This document shows, in pieces, positions 38,480 through 48,226 of a DNA stretch of 64,000 bases. The notes beneath the pieces are model-generated. The model saw only the letters and a program-made list of their open reading frames with translations. It made no database searches and was not told the origin of the DNA. Where the stretch lies: positions 20,385 to 84,384 of the forward strand of contig JAHJQQ010000031.1 of assembly GCA_018819175.1 (NCBI GenBank), read 5' to 3'. This DNA comes from Gammaproteobacteria bacterium. GTDB lineage: Bacteria; Pseudomonadota; Gammaproteobacteria; Thiohalobacterales; Thiohalobacteraceae. Every line of letters starts with the position of its first letter. Positions within the stretch are counted from its first letter, which is position 1. Position numbers and translations under genes: made by a program.

Positions 38480-40120
38480 ATGGCATTAGTATCAACACAA
38501 ACAGCACAGGGTTTCGGGGGCTTGCCGGCAGTTCGGCAGATTGGTTTGATGATTGGCTTGGCGGCCAGTGTCGCCTTGGGTGTGGCGGTCGCGCTCTGGT
38601 CGCAGACACCGACCTACAGTCTGCTGTACGGCAACCTGTCACAGCGCGACGCCGCATCCGTGACCGAAGCGCTGCAGAAATCCGCAATCCCATTCAAGAT
38701 CGACGAGACCACCGGTGCTGTCATGGTCGCTTCGGCGCAGCTACAGAACGCACGTATGAAGCTTGCGGCGGATGGTTTGCCCAAGGGTGGCAGCAACGGT
38801 TTCGAAATGCTCAGTGAGGATCAGGGTTTCGGCACCAGCCAGTTTGTCGAAGCTGCGCGTTATCAGCATGCCCTGGAAGGCGAGTTGGCGCAAACCATCA
38901 GCAGTATCCGAAATGTGGAGAGTGCGCGTGTACACTTGGCCATTCCAAAACGCTCGGTGTTCCTGCGCAAACAGGAAGAGCCGACCGCATCGATTGTGGT
39001 TAACCTGTATGGCGGCCGCAGTCTCGATGAAGGACAGGTTTCCTCCATTGTGCATCTGGTATCGTCCAGTGTGCCGCATCTGAATTCCAGCCAAGTCACG
39101 GTTGTTGATCAACACGGCAATCTGCTGACGACAGGTGGTGCCGCCTCTGAAGTGGGTATGACCTCTACCCAGTTTGCTTACACACGCAAGGTTGAGAACA
39201 GTTACGTCAAGCGTGTCGAAGATATGTTGAGCCCGCTGATCGGTGCCGGTAAGGTGCGTGCACAGGTCGCAGCCGAGCTGGATTTCACCACGACGGAAAA
39301 GACTCTCGAGAGTTTCAATCCGGATCTGCCGGCCTTGCGCAGCGAGCAGATCAGCGAAGACCAGTCTTCCTCGAATGCATCCGGTTTGGGAATTCCCGGA
39401 ACGCTGTCGAATCAGCCGCCCGCCGGTGGAACAACGGACGCTGCTGTGGCTCCCGGGGCTCCCGGGGCTCCCGGCAGCAGTTCCGATAGCAGTGGTAACT
39501 CCAGTAAACGTAGCACCCGCAATTATGAATTGGACAAAACCATCAGCCATACACGATTGGCTACGGGTGAGATTCGACGCCTGTCGGTGGCCGTGGTGCT
39601 GGACGATAAACAAACGCTTGATGACAAAGGTGTCGCAACCCGCACGCCCTGGGCACCCGAAGACATCGCGAAATTCACTACGCTGGTCAAGGAATCCGTT
39701 GGCTTCAATGCGCAACGCGGTGACAGTGTGCAGGTTATCAATGCCGCGTTCCAACCCATCCCCGAAGTTGAACCCCTTCCCGAACAGCCGATTTGGGAAA
39801 AGCCCTGGGTATGGGATGTACTCAAGCAAGCCGCCGGTGCGATCGGTGTACTCATACTGATATTCGGTGTACTCAAACCAACCTTGCGTAGTCTGACTGA
39901 GAAGGGCGTCGCCCATACCGGTGCACTGGCCGCCGCGGGTGGAGGTGAGGCGGACATGGGAGAGGATCAGCTGACGCTGGGCGCGCCACGCGCGCAGGGT
40001 GGTCTGCCGGCACCACAGCAACACTATGAGCAACAGATCACTGCAGCCAAGGGCATGATCCAGCAGGATCCCAAACGGGTGGCGCAGGTGGTCAAGAACT
40101 GGGTGAATGAAGATGGCTGA
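38480..40120 (+). CDS. fliF: MS-ring protein FliF
   Basis: 546 aa. It forms the inner-membrane MS ring. The first membrane segment is about residues 15-40 (IGLMIGLAASVALGVAVALW), followed by the ring-building YscJ-like domain (DAASVTEALQKSAIPFKIDE) and the second segment near 445-465 (AAGAIGVLILIFGVL). The C-terminal tail (RVAQVVKNWVNEDG) is the FliG-binding peptide. Its end overlaps fliG by 14 bases. Confidence 0.96.
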   Translation: MALVSTQTAQGFGGLPAVRQIGLMIGLAASVALGVAVALWSQTPTYSLLYGNLSQRDAASVTEALQKSAIPFKIDETTGAVMVASAQLQNARMKLAADGLPKGGSNGFEMLSEDQGFGTSQFVEAARYQHALEGELAQTISSIRNVESARVHLAIPKRSVFLRKQEEPTASIVVNLYGGRSLDEGQVSSIVHLVSSSVPHLNSSQVTVVDQHGNLLTTGGAASEVGMTSTQFAYTRKVENSYVKRVEDMLSPLIGAGKVRAQVAAELDFTTTEKTLESFNPDLPALRSEQISEDQSSSNASGLGIPGTLSNQPPAGGTTDAAVAPGAPGAPGSSSDSSGNSSKRSTRNYELDKTISHTRLATGEIRRLSVAVVLDDKQTLDDKGVATRTPWAPEDIAKFTTLVKESVGFNAQRGDSVQVINAAFQPIPEVEPLPEQPIWEKPWVWDVLKQAAGAIGVLILIFGVLKPTLRSLTEKGVAHTGALAAAGGGEADMGEDQLTLGAPRAQGGLPAPQQHYEQQITAAKGMIQQDPKRVAQVVKNWVNEDG

Positions 40121-41132
40121 GGCAGGGTCAACAGGTAAATTCACGGGTGCTGAACGCGCGGCGATTTTCCTGCTGTCGCTCGGTGAGAACGATGCTGCGC
40201 AGATCCTCAAGCATATGGGGCCGAAGGAAGTGCAAAAGGTCGGTTCCGCCATGGCGTCGATGGCGAATGTCTCGCGCGATCAGGTAGCGACTATCCTGGG
40301 TGATTTCATCGATACAGCGGATAATCAGACCGCATTGGGTGTTGGCTCCGAGGAATATATCCGCAAGGTCATGATCGATGCCTTGGGCGAAGATAAGGCA
40401 GGAGGCTTGATCGATCGCATCCTCATGGGCCACAACACCAAAGGTCTTGAGGCACTCAAATGGATGGATGGCCGTGCGGTTGCGGAAATCATTCGGCTTG
40501 AACATCCGCAAATCATGGCCATTGTACTGTCCTTCCTCGACCCCGATCACGCCGCTGAAGTGATTGGTTATCTGCCCGATCGCGTGCGCGTGGATGTGCT
40601 GTTGCGTATCGCCACGCTCGACGGTATTCAGCCGGCGGCGCTGGCGGAACTGGATGACATTATGGAACGTCAGTTCTCGGGCAACAGCAATAGTGTCAAG
40701 TCGGCTTCGGTGGGCGGTCTCAAAGCGGCGGCGAATATTCTGAACTTTGTCGGCGGTGCGATGGAAGGCGAGATCATGGAATTGATCAAGGATACTGATG
40801 CCGAATTGGGTCAGGAAATCCAGGATCTGATGTTCGTCTTTGACAATCTGGCCGATGTCGATGATCCAGGTATTCAGGCACTGATGCGCGAGGTGTCGTC
40901 CGATAATCTCATTATCGCCCTCAAGGGTGCCGACGAGGCCGTGCGCGAAAAAATCTTCAAGAACATGTCCAAGCGTGCGGCGGAAATGCTGCGCGACGAT
41001 CTGGATGCGAAGGGACCGGTGCGGCTGTCCGAAGTCGAAGCGGCGCAGAAGGAAATTCTCGCCATTGCACGGCGCATGTCCGAGTCCGGCGATATTGTTC
41101 TGGGTGGCAGTGGCGCCGAACAGTACGTGTAA
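40107..41132 (+). CDS. fliG: Motor switch protein FliG
   Basis: 341 aa. FliG is the torque-generating C-ring subunit touching FliF, FliM and MotA. FliG-N: ERAAIFLLSLGENDAAQILK and HMGPKEVQKVGSAMA; middle domain: EHPQIMAIVLSFLDPDHAAE (the EHPQ motif); C-terminal torque helix: MFVFDNLADVDDPGIQALMR, with the charged residues kept, then GADEAVREKIFKNMSKRA. The Met at residue 3 (40113) is an alternative start. Confidence 0.97.
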   Translation: MKMAEAGSTGKFTGAERAAIFLLSLGENDAAQILKHMGPKEVQKVGSAMASMANVSRDQVATILGDFIDTADNQTALGVGSEEYIRKVMIDALGEDKAGGLIDRILMGHNTKGLEALKWMDGRAVAEIIRLEHPQIMAIVLSFLDPDHAAEVIGYLPDRVRVDVLLRIATLDGIQPAALAELDDIMERQFSGNSNSVKSASVGGLKAAANILNFVGGAMEGEIMELIKDTDAELGQEIQDLMFVFDNLADVDDPGIQALMREVSSDNLIIALKGADEAVREKIFKNMSKRAAEMLRDDLDAKGPVRLSEVEAAQKEILAIARRMSESGDIVLGGSGAEQYV

Positions 41133-41135
41133 TTT

Positions 41136-41176
41136 TTCTAGATACCAGGTGCTAGTTCCTGGCCCCTGACTATATT
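41136..41176. repeat. Heptad-repeat element between fliG and fliH
   Basis: From 41141 the DNA reads GATACCA, GGTGCTA, GTTCCTG in 7-base steps; the opposite strand of 41155-41174 gives GGGGCCA and GGAACTA. CCAGG (41145-41149) can pair with CCTGG (41158-41162), and two CTAG tetramers flank the loop. It fills the fliG-fliH gap up to the ribosome-binding site. Confidence 0.55.
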
Positions 41177-41185
41177 GGAGGTTTC

Positions 41186-41833
41186 GTGCAGCGCGGTTCA
41201 ACGGTCATGAGCAAGATTATCCCCAAAGAAGAACTGAGCGGTATCGAGAATTGGTCACTTCCTGAAGTGAACATGACCGGGCGACCTGCGCCGGCGGCTC
41301 GCCCGGTAACCGCGCGCCAGCTTGAGGAACTGCAGCAAGAGGCGCGCGAAGAGGGCTTTCTGCAGGGCCGGCGTGAAGGCCTTGAAGCCGGAAAAAAAGA
41401 CATCAAGGCGCGGGTGCATGAACTTGAAGCGTTGATGCATACCCTGGCGAAGCCACTGGAACAGTTGGATGCACAAGTCGAGCAGGAGTTGGTGCAGTTG
41501 GCCTTGGCCGTGGCGCGGCAACTCATCAGACGTGAACTCAAGACCGAGCCCGGTCAGGTATTGGCCGTCGTACGCGAGGCCATGGCGGCTTTGCCTGTCG
41601 CGGCGCGTAATGTGCGATTGCATATGCATCCTGAAGATGCCGCATTGGTCCGTGAAAGCCTGTCGCTCGGTGATAACGAGCGTGGCTGGACCATTGTGGA
41701 GGATCCGGCACTCACTCGCGGTGGCTGTAAAGTCAGCAGCGATACCTCGCAGATCGATGCCAGTATTGAACGGCGATTGCATACAGTCATTACCAACATA
41801 CTGGGTGGCGAACGCGAGTCCGATGCCGAATGA
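41186..41833 (+). CDS. fliH: Flagellar export ATPase regulator FliH
   Basis: 215 aa from the GTG with GGAGG 4 bases upstream. MSKIIPKEEL, a common FliH beginning, starts at 41207 but has no ribosome site, so either start is possible. FliH binds and restrains FliI. Features: a Gln/Glu-rich region EELQQEAREEGFLQGRREGL with GxxxG-like steps, then the ATPase-binding C-terminal domain (VEQELVQLALAVARQLIRRE; LTRGGCKVSSDTSQIDASIE). Confidence 0.92.
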   Translation: MQRGSTVMSKIIPKEELSGIENWSLPEVNMTGRPAPAARPVTARQLEELQQEAREEGFLQGRREGLEAGKKDIKARVHELEALMHTLAKPLEQLDAQVEQELVQLALAVARQLIRRELKTEPGQVLAVVREAMAALPVAARNVRLHMHPEDAALVRESLSLGDNERGWTIVEDPALTRGGCKVSSDTSQIDASIERRLHTVITNILGGERESDAE

Positions 41834-41879
41834 TTCCGGCGCTCGTATTTATCACGACAACGCAACCTAGGGCAGCTCC

Positions 41880-43292
41880 ATGACCGGCATAGCGAATCGT
41901 TTACCGGACGCCAAACGCACCAGCATCTGGCAGCAGCGTATCGCAGCCTATGCGCAGCGTGCACAGCATCCGGTGGCGCTGGACGTGGAAGGGCGGCTGA
42001 CGCGGATGGTGGGCCTGACCCTGGAGGCGGTGGGTTGTCCAGCCGCGATTGGCGGACGCTGCATGATCGTCAATCCCGATAACTCGCGCATCGAGGCCGA
42101 GGTAGTCGGTTTCTCGGGTGAAAGACTATTTCTCATGCCGATTGGTGATATCCAGGGGCTGGCACCGAATGCGCGCGTGATTCCGACCCGACGCATGTGC
42201 GAGGCGGCCGTCGGTCCGGGTTTGCTGGGCCGCGTTTTGGACGGTGCAGGGCAGCCCTTGGACGGCAAAGGGCCGTTGGCCAGTGTGACTCGCGTGCCGT
42301 TGACCGGGCGTTCCATCAATCCGCTGTCGCGCAAGCCGATCCGTGAACCCTTGGATGTGGGTGTGCGCACCATCAATGCGTTACTCAGTGTCGGTCGCGG
42401 CCAGCGTATGGGCCTGTTCGCCGGCAGTGGCGTCGGCAAGAGTGTATTGCTGGGCATGATGACCCGTTACACCAATGCCGATGTGATTGTGGTGGGTTTA
42501 ATCGGTGAACGCGGCCGCGAGGTTGTGGAATTTGTACAAAACACCTTGGGTGATGAAGGTATGGCACGCGCCGTGGTGGTGGCCACACCGGCCGATACTT
42601 CACCCTTGATGCGCATGCATGGCGCCATGCTGGCGACCAGTATCGCCGAATATTTCCGCGATCAGGGTCTGAATGTTTTATTGCTCATGGATTCGTTGAC
42701 GCGTTTCGCCCAGGCGCAGCGCGAAATCGCCCTGGCCATCGGCGAGCCGCCGGCCACCAAGGGTTATCCGCCGTCGGTGTTCGCGAAATTGCCGCAGCTG
42801 GTGGAACGCGCGGGTAATGGTGATGTCGGTGGTGGTTCGATTACCGCCTTCTATACCGTGCTGACCGAGGGCGATGATCAGCAGGACCCGATTGCCGACG
42901 CGGCGCGCGCGATCCTGGATGGCCATATTGTGCTGTCGCGTGATCTGGCCGAGGCCGGGCATTATCCGGCCATTGACGTCGAGGCGTCGATCAGCCGTGC
43001 CATGACGGAAATCACCGACGCCGGCCATCTCAATTCCGCGCGGCGCTTCAAACAGCTCTATTCGACCTATCGTCAGCACCGCGATCTGATCAGTGTTGGT
43101 GCCTATCAGAAGGGCGCCGATCCGCGTGTTGACGAGGCCATGGCCTATCAGCCGAGGATTATGGAATTCCTGCAACAGAACATGCATGAACCCGTCGCCC
43201 TGGTCGAAAGTCTGGATGATCTGGACAAACTCATTGTACGTAAGTCTGTGCCTGCCACCACGCCGGCAAAGCCCGCAGCTGCACACCATTAG
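41880..43292 (+). CDS. fliI: Flagellum-specific export ATPase FliI
   Basis: 470 aa, F1-beta related. Walker A is AGSGVGKS (181-188), Walker B is in [20 protein letters not shown], and the export-ATPase signature [20 protein letters not shown] is intact. The C-terminal helical domain ([20 protein letters not shown]) interacts with chaperones and FliJ. It follows fliH after 46 bases. Confidence 0.97.
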   Translation: MTGIANRLPDAKRTSIWQQRIAAYAQRAQHPVALDVEGRLTRMVGLTLEAVGCPAAIGGRCMIVNPDNSRIEAEVVGFSGERLFLMPIGDIQGLAPNARVIPTRRMCEAAVGPGLLGRVLDGAGQPLDGKGPLASVTRVPLTGRSINPLSRKPIREPLDVGVRTINALLSVGRGQRMGLFAGSGVGKSVLLGMMTRYTNADVIVVGLIGERGREVVEFVQNTLGDEGMARAVVVATPADTSPLMRMHGAMLATSIAEYFRDQGLNVLLLMDSLTRFAQAQREIALAIGEPPATKGYPPSVFAKLPQLVERAGNGDVGGGSITAFYTVLTEGDDQQDPIADAARAILDGHIVLSRDLAEAGHYPAIDVEASISRAMTEITDAGHLNSARRFKQLYSTYRQHRDLISVGAYQKGADPRVDEAMAYQPRIMEFLQQNMHEPVALVESLDDLDKLIVRKSVPATTPAKPAAAHH

Positions 43293-43307
43293 AGTGGCCA
43301 TTGAATT

Positions 43308-43751
43308 ATGACGCGTAGCAAACGCATGCAGTCGGTTGTTGAAGTCACGGCCAGCAGCGAGCGTGAATCGGCGCGCGTCTTGGGCGAACTGCAAAAACGC
43401 GTGCAGGCGGCCGAACAGCGATATCAGGAACTGATTCGCTATCGTGAGGACTATACCCAGCAGTTCGCCAACGGTGGCAGTCTGACGGTGGCGCGGCTGC
43501 AGGATTACCGAATTTTTCTGAGCCGCCTCAATCAGGCCGTCGAACAACAGCAGCAGCTGGTGGAACGCGCCCAGCAGGATTGCGCCAAGCAGCGTCAGCG
43601 CTGGATGGAAATCCACACCCGGGTTCAGGCGCTGGGCAAGGTCGTCACTCGCTATCGTGATGAGGAGCGCAGCGATAATGATCGCCGTGAACAAAAGGAC
43701 TCCGATGCCCAGTCGCAGCAGTGTCGACCGGGTGAGCGGGACGATGAATAG
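43308..43751 (+). CDS. fliJ: Flagellar export chaperone FliJ
   Basis: 147 aa, predicted antiparallel coiled coil over nearly its full length (ESARVLGELQKRVQAAEQRY, LIRYREDYTQQF, RLNQAVEQQQQLVERAQQDC). FliJ is the central stalk between FliI and FlhA. A sigma54 promoter for fliK begins 20 bases after its stop. Confidence 0.92.
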   Translation: MTRSKRMQSVVEVTASSERESARVLGELQKRVQAAEQRYQELIRYREDYTQQFANGGSLTVARLQDYRIFLSRLNQAVEQQQQLVERAQQDCAKQRQRWMEIHTRVQALGKVVTRYRDEERSDNDRREQKDSDAQSQQCRPGERDDE

Positions 43752-43770
43752 CATGTCCCGCGCGGGTGGC

Positions 43771-43786
43771 TGGCACGCCGCTTGCT
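43771..43786 (+). promoter_or_regulatory. Sigma54 promoter of fliK
   Basis: TGGCACGCCGCTTGCT is a perfect RpoN box. It lies 43 bases before the fliK ATG at 43829 and inside the longer open frame that starts at 43766, which shows that the longer start is not used from this promoter. Confidence 0.92.
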
Positions 43787-43828
43787 CTTATCCCGTTATC
43801 GCTAACGCATCCAGCTCAGGAGAACCTA

Positions 43829-45091
43829 ATGACCGATGTGATGCTGCCCCAGGTTTCCCCTCCCCAGGTCACGGCCAAGCCCGACAGGGCTGTCGCCAAG
43901 AGCCCGGAGCTCGCACAGAAATCCGAGTCTAATCAGGACTTTTCCAAGATGCTGAAAGACCGGATGCAGCCCGAAAAGAGTGGCGAGGCAAAGGCCAACG
44001 ATAAGCCGAAGACTACGGAACCGACCGAATCCCGGTCTGGCGAAGCCGTGCCGGTGGAGATTGCCGACGGCAAGCAGCTGCCGGCATCCGGCAATGCCGA
44101 GGACAACCTGGTTGCCACCCTGACACCGGAGGCACCGGCACAGGATCTACCCATAGTACAAGCGTCAGAACCAGCGCCCACAGCGCCGGCATTGGCGTCT
44201 GAGGATAGCCAGGATAACGGTGTCGTCGCCGATCAAACATCGGTTGCGACCGTAGTGCCACTCGCTGTCATAACGACAGTCTCGGAAAAATCGCTTCGCC
44301 CGGTTAGCCCGGCTGGCGAGCACACAACACCTGTACCACCGGGGCCATTGACGACTGCGGTGAAAACAACGCTTCCGGAACCCGCTCACACGGCGGTAGC
44401 GCATGCTGTACGAACGGCCATCGCCGAGCTTGATGCGGCTGCATTGACGCAACAAACACAGCTACGCATGGGTGCCGAGGTGCGTGCCATGGCAGTGGCG
44501 CAACAGCGTGGACAAGGATTTGAGGCGCTCATGGATCGAACGGCACCGGTACAGCAGAGTCAATCGACGTCGGCACTGCCGCAAGGCCTGCAGGGCTTGC
44601 TGGCGCAAGATGCCAGCGCGACCGCAGCGGCCCGGCCGGTGTTACCGACCACGACCCTGCAGACGCCGTTTCGCCAGCCCGGTTGGGACCAGGCCTTGAG
44701 CGAACGGGTCATGTGGGCGGCGAGTCAGAAATTGCAAAGCGCGGAAATCAAATTGAATCCGCCCCATCTGGGTCCGATCGAGGTGCGCGTACAGATGCAC
44801 CAGGATCAGGCGCAGGTCAGTTTTACGGCGCAGCACGCCGTGGTGCGCGAGGCATTGGAAGCCTCTATGCCGCGGCTGCGTGACATGTTCAATGCCAGTG
44901 GTTTTAACCTGCTCGACGTTAATGTGTCGCAGCATTCCTTTGCCGAACAGCAACGGCATACTCAGGGATTTGCGACGGTTTCCCGCACCCGGCAGGCCGA
45001 TGAGGATGGCGCGACAATAAGCGGCGCGTCCCCCGTGGAAATCAGCCGCGTCGGGGAAATGTCACGCAGTGGAATAGACTTATTCGCATGA
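43829..45091 (+). CDS. fliK: Hook-length control protein FliK
   Basis: 420 aa from the ATG with AGGAGAA upstream; the upstream part of the frame overlaps the sigma54 box. FliK measures the hook and switches FlhB specificity. The first 300 residues are Pro/Ala/Thr/Gln-rich and low in order, as expected. The conserved C-terminal FliK domain contains QSAEIKLNPPHLGPIEVRVQ, DQAQVSFTAQHAVVREALEA and LRDMFNASGFNLLDVNVSQH. Confidence 0.93.
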   Translation: MTDVMLPQVSPPQVTAKPDRAVAKSPELAQKSESNQDFSKMLKDRMQPEKSGEAKANDKPKTTEPTESRSGEAVPVEIADGKQLPASGNAEDNLVATLTPEAPAQDLPIVQASEPAPTAPALASEDSQDNGVVADQTSVATVVPLAVITTVSEKSLRPVSPAGEHTTPVPPGPLTTAVKTTLPEPAHTAVAHAVRTAIAELDAAALTQQTQLRMGAEVRAMAVAQQRGQGFEALMDRTAPVQQSQSTSALPQGLQGLLAQDASATAAARPVLPTTTLQTPFRQPGWDQALSERVMWAASQKLQSAEIKLNPPHLGPIEVRVQMHQDQAQVSFTAQHAVVREALEASMPRLRDMFNASGFNLLDVNVSQHSFAEQQRHTQGFATVSRTRQADEDGATISGASPVEISRVGEMSRSGIDLFA

Positions 45092-45126
45092 TCTGAAATG
45101 GTCCCTGCGGATCATCGAATTGCGGC

Positions 45127-47457
45127 ATGAAAATGCCCTGTGCAGTCCCAATCAAATATGTTACCGTCGCCTGCGTCGGTAATAAAAAAATAAATAAAAC
45201 AATGGCTGGAGAAAAACGAGGCAGGCGGAATAATTCGCGGGGGGGCGGCTCATCGGCCACACCTCCCTCGCTTGCGCGTGAAATGCGTAAAGAATTCCTC
45301 TACGTCCTGCAACTCAGCAGCGACGATTCCCTCATTCTTCGCAAATACCATCAGCAGCTTTCGCAGGGCGCCGCGAATTTCGCGCAGGATTATTACAACT
45401 ATCTATTCGATAACGCCGCCACCGCCGAGGTCTTGTATGCCTATGAGCGCAGCGGTGGCAACATCGGCGATCTGGTGCGTTCGCAATTGCAGCAAATGTT
45501 GCAGTTGTTGAATGCCGAACATGATGATGGTGTAGCGGATGTCGGTCATCGGCATTTTATCAAGGGCATAAAACCCGTATGGGTGATGGGTGCCTACCGG
45601 CTCTATCTCAATCATCTGCAGAAACTCATCGACACCTTGCCGGACATCAATCCCGACGATCGGCATCAGCTGGAAACCGCACTGGTCAAACGCATCTTCC
45701 TCGACATGGGCCTGATGTTGCAGGGCTACTGGGACAGCATGCGTTTGCAGTTGGATACGGCGCGCCTGGAATCCCAGACCGCTTATGCACGCGTGGAGGA
45801 TTTGCTGACCAATATTCCGCAAATGCTCTGGTCATATGATGTGCGGTCACACGAACTGCTGTATGCCAGTCCAGCCCTGCGCGCGTTATGCATTCCGGGC
45901 AGCCAGGATCCCATCCCCTGTTTCGATCGCATTCATGCCGATGATCGCGAAAAGGTCGGTGCCGCCTGGCAGCTTGCGATGGAAGGCAAACCGACAGAAG
46001 TGCAGGCGCGCGTCCTGTTGCTGGCCGAAACCGAACGCTGGTGTCAATTGCGCTTTCATCCCAACAGCAGCGGTCGCCGCCGCGCCCAGCGCATTGATGG
46101 ACTGCTGGAAGATATTACCGAGACACATAATGCGCTGGGGATTCTCGAGCATCAGGCGACCACGGATGAATTGACCGGACTTGCCAACCGCACACTGTGG
46201 TATGACCGCGTCAATCAGGCCTTGGCCAGTTCACGCCGGGAAGAGGGGCGCGAGGTCGTACTGATGTTGCTGGATCTTGATCATTTCAAACTGATCAATG
46301 ATGAGCTTGGTCATCTGGTCGGTGATGATGTGCTGCGTCAGGTGGCCCGCCGTCTGCAAGGCGCACTGCGTGACTCCGACACCCTGGCCCGCTTGGGGGG
46401 TGATGAGTTCGCCATCCTGATGCCTGCCGTGCCGAGCGGCGAGCGTGCGGGTGAGCGGGTGGCGGCCAAGGTGCTGAACTGTTTCGAACATCCCTTCCAC
46501 TGCGGGGACCGCGAACTGTTCCTGAATGCCTCCGTTGGTATTGCGCTGTACCCGGAACATGGCGACGACGTCAATGAATTACTCGGACATGCCGACGTTG
46601 CCATGTACACGGCAAAGCGCAGCGACGGCCATTACAGTTTCTATGATGCCGAGGGTCTGGCCGATAACGCCCGTCAGCTGCGCTTCTCCGGTCAGCTGCG
46701 TCATGCGCTGGACCGGAACGAATTCGAACTGTATTACCAACCCAAAGTCGGGATTCAAGATAAGACGGTGTGCGGCGTCGAAGCCTTGTTAAGGTGGCGG
46801 CATCCGCAACAGGGTCTGGTCAAACCCGGGCATTTCCTACCGATCGCCGAACAGATCGGCTTGATGACGCCCATCACCAGCTGGGTATTGGTGACCGCCT
46901 TGCGTCAATGCAAATCCTGGCGCGACGCAGGCATCAGCATGCCGGTCTCGGTGAACGTTTCGGCGCGCTCATTCCAGAATCCACGGCTGCTGGAACGCAT
47001 CCAGTGGGCTCTGGAACAGGCCGGCGTAGAGGGCAGCTGCCTGGAAATAGAGATCACGGAAGACACCCTGATGGGGGATCTCGGCCGTGGCGCAGAAGTC
47101 CTGGCGCAACTGCACAGTCTGGGTGTGGCCGTTGCCGTGGATGATTTCGGCACCGGTTATTCCTCTCTGTCCTATCTCAAACGTTTACCCATCAACACCT
47201 TGAAAATCGACAAATCCTTCCTGGTCGATATGGCGCAAAGCGGCAACGATGCCATGATTGTCCGTTCCATTATCGATCTTGGCCATAATCTGGGTTTCCA
47301 GGTCATTGCCGAAGGTGTGGAGAACGCGCATTCCTGGGATCTCTTGAGCCAGCTGGGTTGTGATGCCGTGCAGGGTTACCACATCAGCCATCCACTCCCG
47401 GACATCCAGATTGCCGACTGGCTGCAGGCTTCGCCCTGGGACGGGCTGCGGAGTTAA
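45127..47457 (+). CDS. Globin-PAS-GGDEF-EAL c-di-GMP sensor enzyme
   Basis: 776 aa; Met26 at 45202 is an alternative start, and neither has a clear ribosome site. Order: globin-like sensor domain about 50-205 with candidate heme ligand His143 in HRHFIKGIKPVWVMGAYRLY; PAS 218-332; GGDEF with GGDEF (424-428) and the inhibitory-site RDSD (415-418); EAL with EALLRW (552-557) and DDFGTGYSSLSYLKRLP. Motifs for both synthesis and breakdown of c-di-GMP look intact. The domain set suggests gas sensing that feeds into FleQ, a c-di-GMP-binding regulator in Pseudomonas. It sits between fliK and the fliL promoter. Confidence 0.9.
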   Translation: MKMPCAVPIKYVTVACVGNKKINKTMAGEKRGRRNNSRGGGSSATPPSLAREMRKEFLYVLQLSSDDSLILRKYHQQLSQGAANFAQDYYNYLFDNAATAEVLYAYERSGGNIGDLVRSQLQQMLQLLNAEHDDGVADVGHRHFIKGIKPVWVMGAYRLYLNHLQKLIDTLPDINPDDRHQLETALVKRIFLDMGLMLQGYWDSMRLQLDTARLESQTAYARVEDLLTNIPQMLWSYDVRSHELLYASPALRALCIPGSQDPIPCFDRIHADDREKVGAAWQLAMEGKPTEVQARVLLLAETERWCQLRFHPNSSGRRRAQRIDGLLEDITETHNALGILEHQATTDELTGLANRTLWYDRVNQALASSRREEGREVVLMLLDLDHFKLINDELGHLVGDDVLRQVARRLQGALRDSDTLARLGGDEFAILMPAVPSGERAGERVAAKVLNCFEHPFHCGDRELFLNASVGIALYPEHGDDVNELLGHADVAMYTAKRSDGHYSFYDAEGLADNARQLRFSGQLRHALDRNEFELYYQPKVGIQDKTVCGVEALLRWRHPQQGLVKPGHFLPIAEQIGLMTPITSWVLVTALRQCKSWRDAGISMPVSVNVSARSFQNPRLLERIQWALEQAGVEGSCLEIEITEDTLMGDLGRGAEVLAQLHSLGVAVAVDDFGTGYSSLSYLKRLPINTLKIDKSFLVDMAQSGNDAMIVRSIIDLGHNLGFQVIAEGVENAHSWDLLSQLGCDAVQGYHISHPLPDIQIADWLQASPWDGLRS

Positions 47458-47592
47458 TCCTGCAATGACGTCCGCTGGGCTCGCCAACTTTCCGGCTGAC
47501 CACCCCCATTATTCTGCGTCAACTCTCCGTCATTCCTCAGTAATCAAGATATAACCCCCCGTTTCAAAAGCCGATTTAAATTCCCGACGCCG

Positions 47593-47608
47593 TGGCATAG
47601 GTCTTGCT
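47593..47608 (+). promoter_or_regulatory. Sigma54 promoter of the fliL operon
   Basis: TGGCATAGGTCTTGCT fits the RpoN consensus with exact spacing. It lies 37 bases before fliL, in the 187-base gap after the GGDEF-EAL gene; the rest of the gap (47458-47592) shows no gene. Confidence 0.9.
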
Positions 47609-47644
47609 TTGTCCCTGTAAAGCCAATTTAAGGGGCCGTGCGAC

Positions 47645-48217
47645 ATGGCAAAAGAAGATCTGGATCTCGACGTCGAAGCTGCAGAACCCGAGAAAAAATC
47701 CGGTGGTATGAAAATGATCATCATCGCGGTGGTCGGCGTACTGGTGCTGATCGGTGCGACCCTGGGTGCTTTGTATTTCGCCGGCATCATCGGCGGAGAC
47801 GAGTCTGCAGCGCCGGTTGCCGAGAGTGCTCCTGCCGCAGGCGCGGAGGGAGAGGCGGCCAAGCCGGGTGACAAAGCTGTCGCTGGTGTGGCCAAGGGGC
47901 CCATGAACTACCTGCCGATGGAACCGGCCTTTGTCGTTAATTTTGGCGCCGATGCCGATGTGCGTTTCATGCAGATCAATATCCAGGTGGGTTCTCGCGA
48001 TTCGGCAGCCCTGGAGAACGTAAAGGTCCACACGCCGGCCATCCGCAATGGTTTGGTGATGCTCTATTCGAGCCAGGATCCGACGGTGCTGAACACGCGC
48101 GCCGGTAAAGAGGAATTGCTCAAGCAGACCCGGGAAGAGATTAACCGCGTTCTGAAAGAACAAACCGGTACATCCAGTATCGAGCAAGTCTATTTCACCA
48201 GCTTTGTGATGCAGTAA
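47645..48217 (+). CDS. fliL: Flagellar basal body protein FliL
   Basis: 190 aa, a single-pass inner-membrane protein around the stator. The membrane segment is residues 22-47 (MKMIIIAVVGVLVLIGATLG), then an Ala/Glu-rich linker and the periplasmic FliL domain (LPMEPAFVVNFGADADVRFM, VHTPAIRNGLVMLYSSQD, VYFTSFVMQ). First gene of the fliLMNOPQR-flhB operon. Confidence 0.94.
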   Translation: MAKEDLDLDVEAAEPEKKSGGMKMIIIAVVGVLVLIGATLGALYFAGIIGGDESAAPVAESAPAAGAEGEAAKPGDKAVAGVAKGPMNYLPMEPAFVVNFGADADVRFMQINIQVGSRDSAALENVKVHTPAIRNGLVMLYSSQDPTVLNTRAGKEELLKQTREEINRVLKEQTGTSSIEQVYFTSFVMQ

Positions 48218-48226
48218 GGAAACCCT

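Noticed and set aside
38741..40252. 503-codon minus-strand ORF opposite fliF
   Set aside because: Antisense shadow of fliF and the start of fliG with no domain features.
45150..45187. Sigma28-like promoter before the GGDEF-EAL gene (GTCGGTAA)
   Set aside because: There is no minus-35-like TAAA at the required 15-base spacing; only a hairpin TTACCG/CGGTAA remains.
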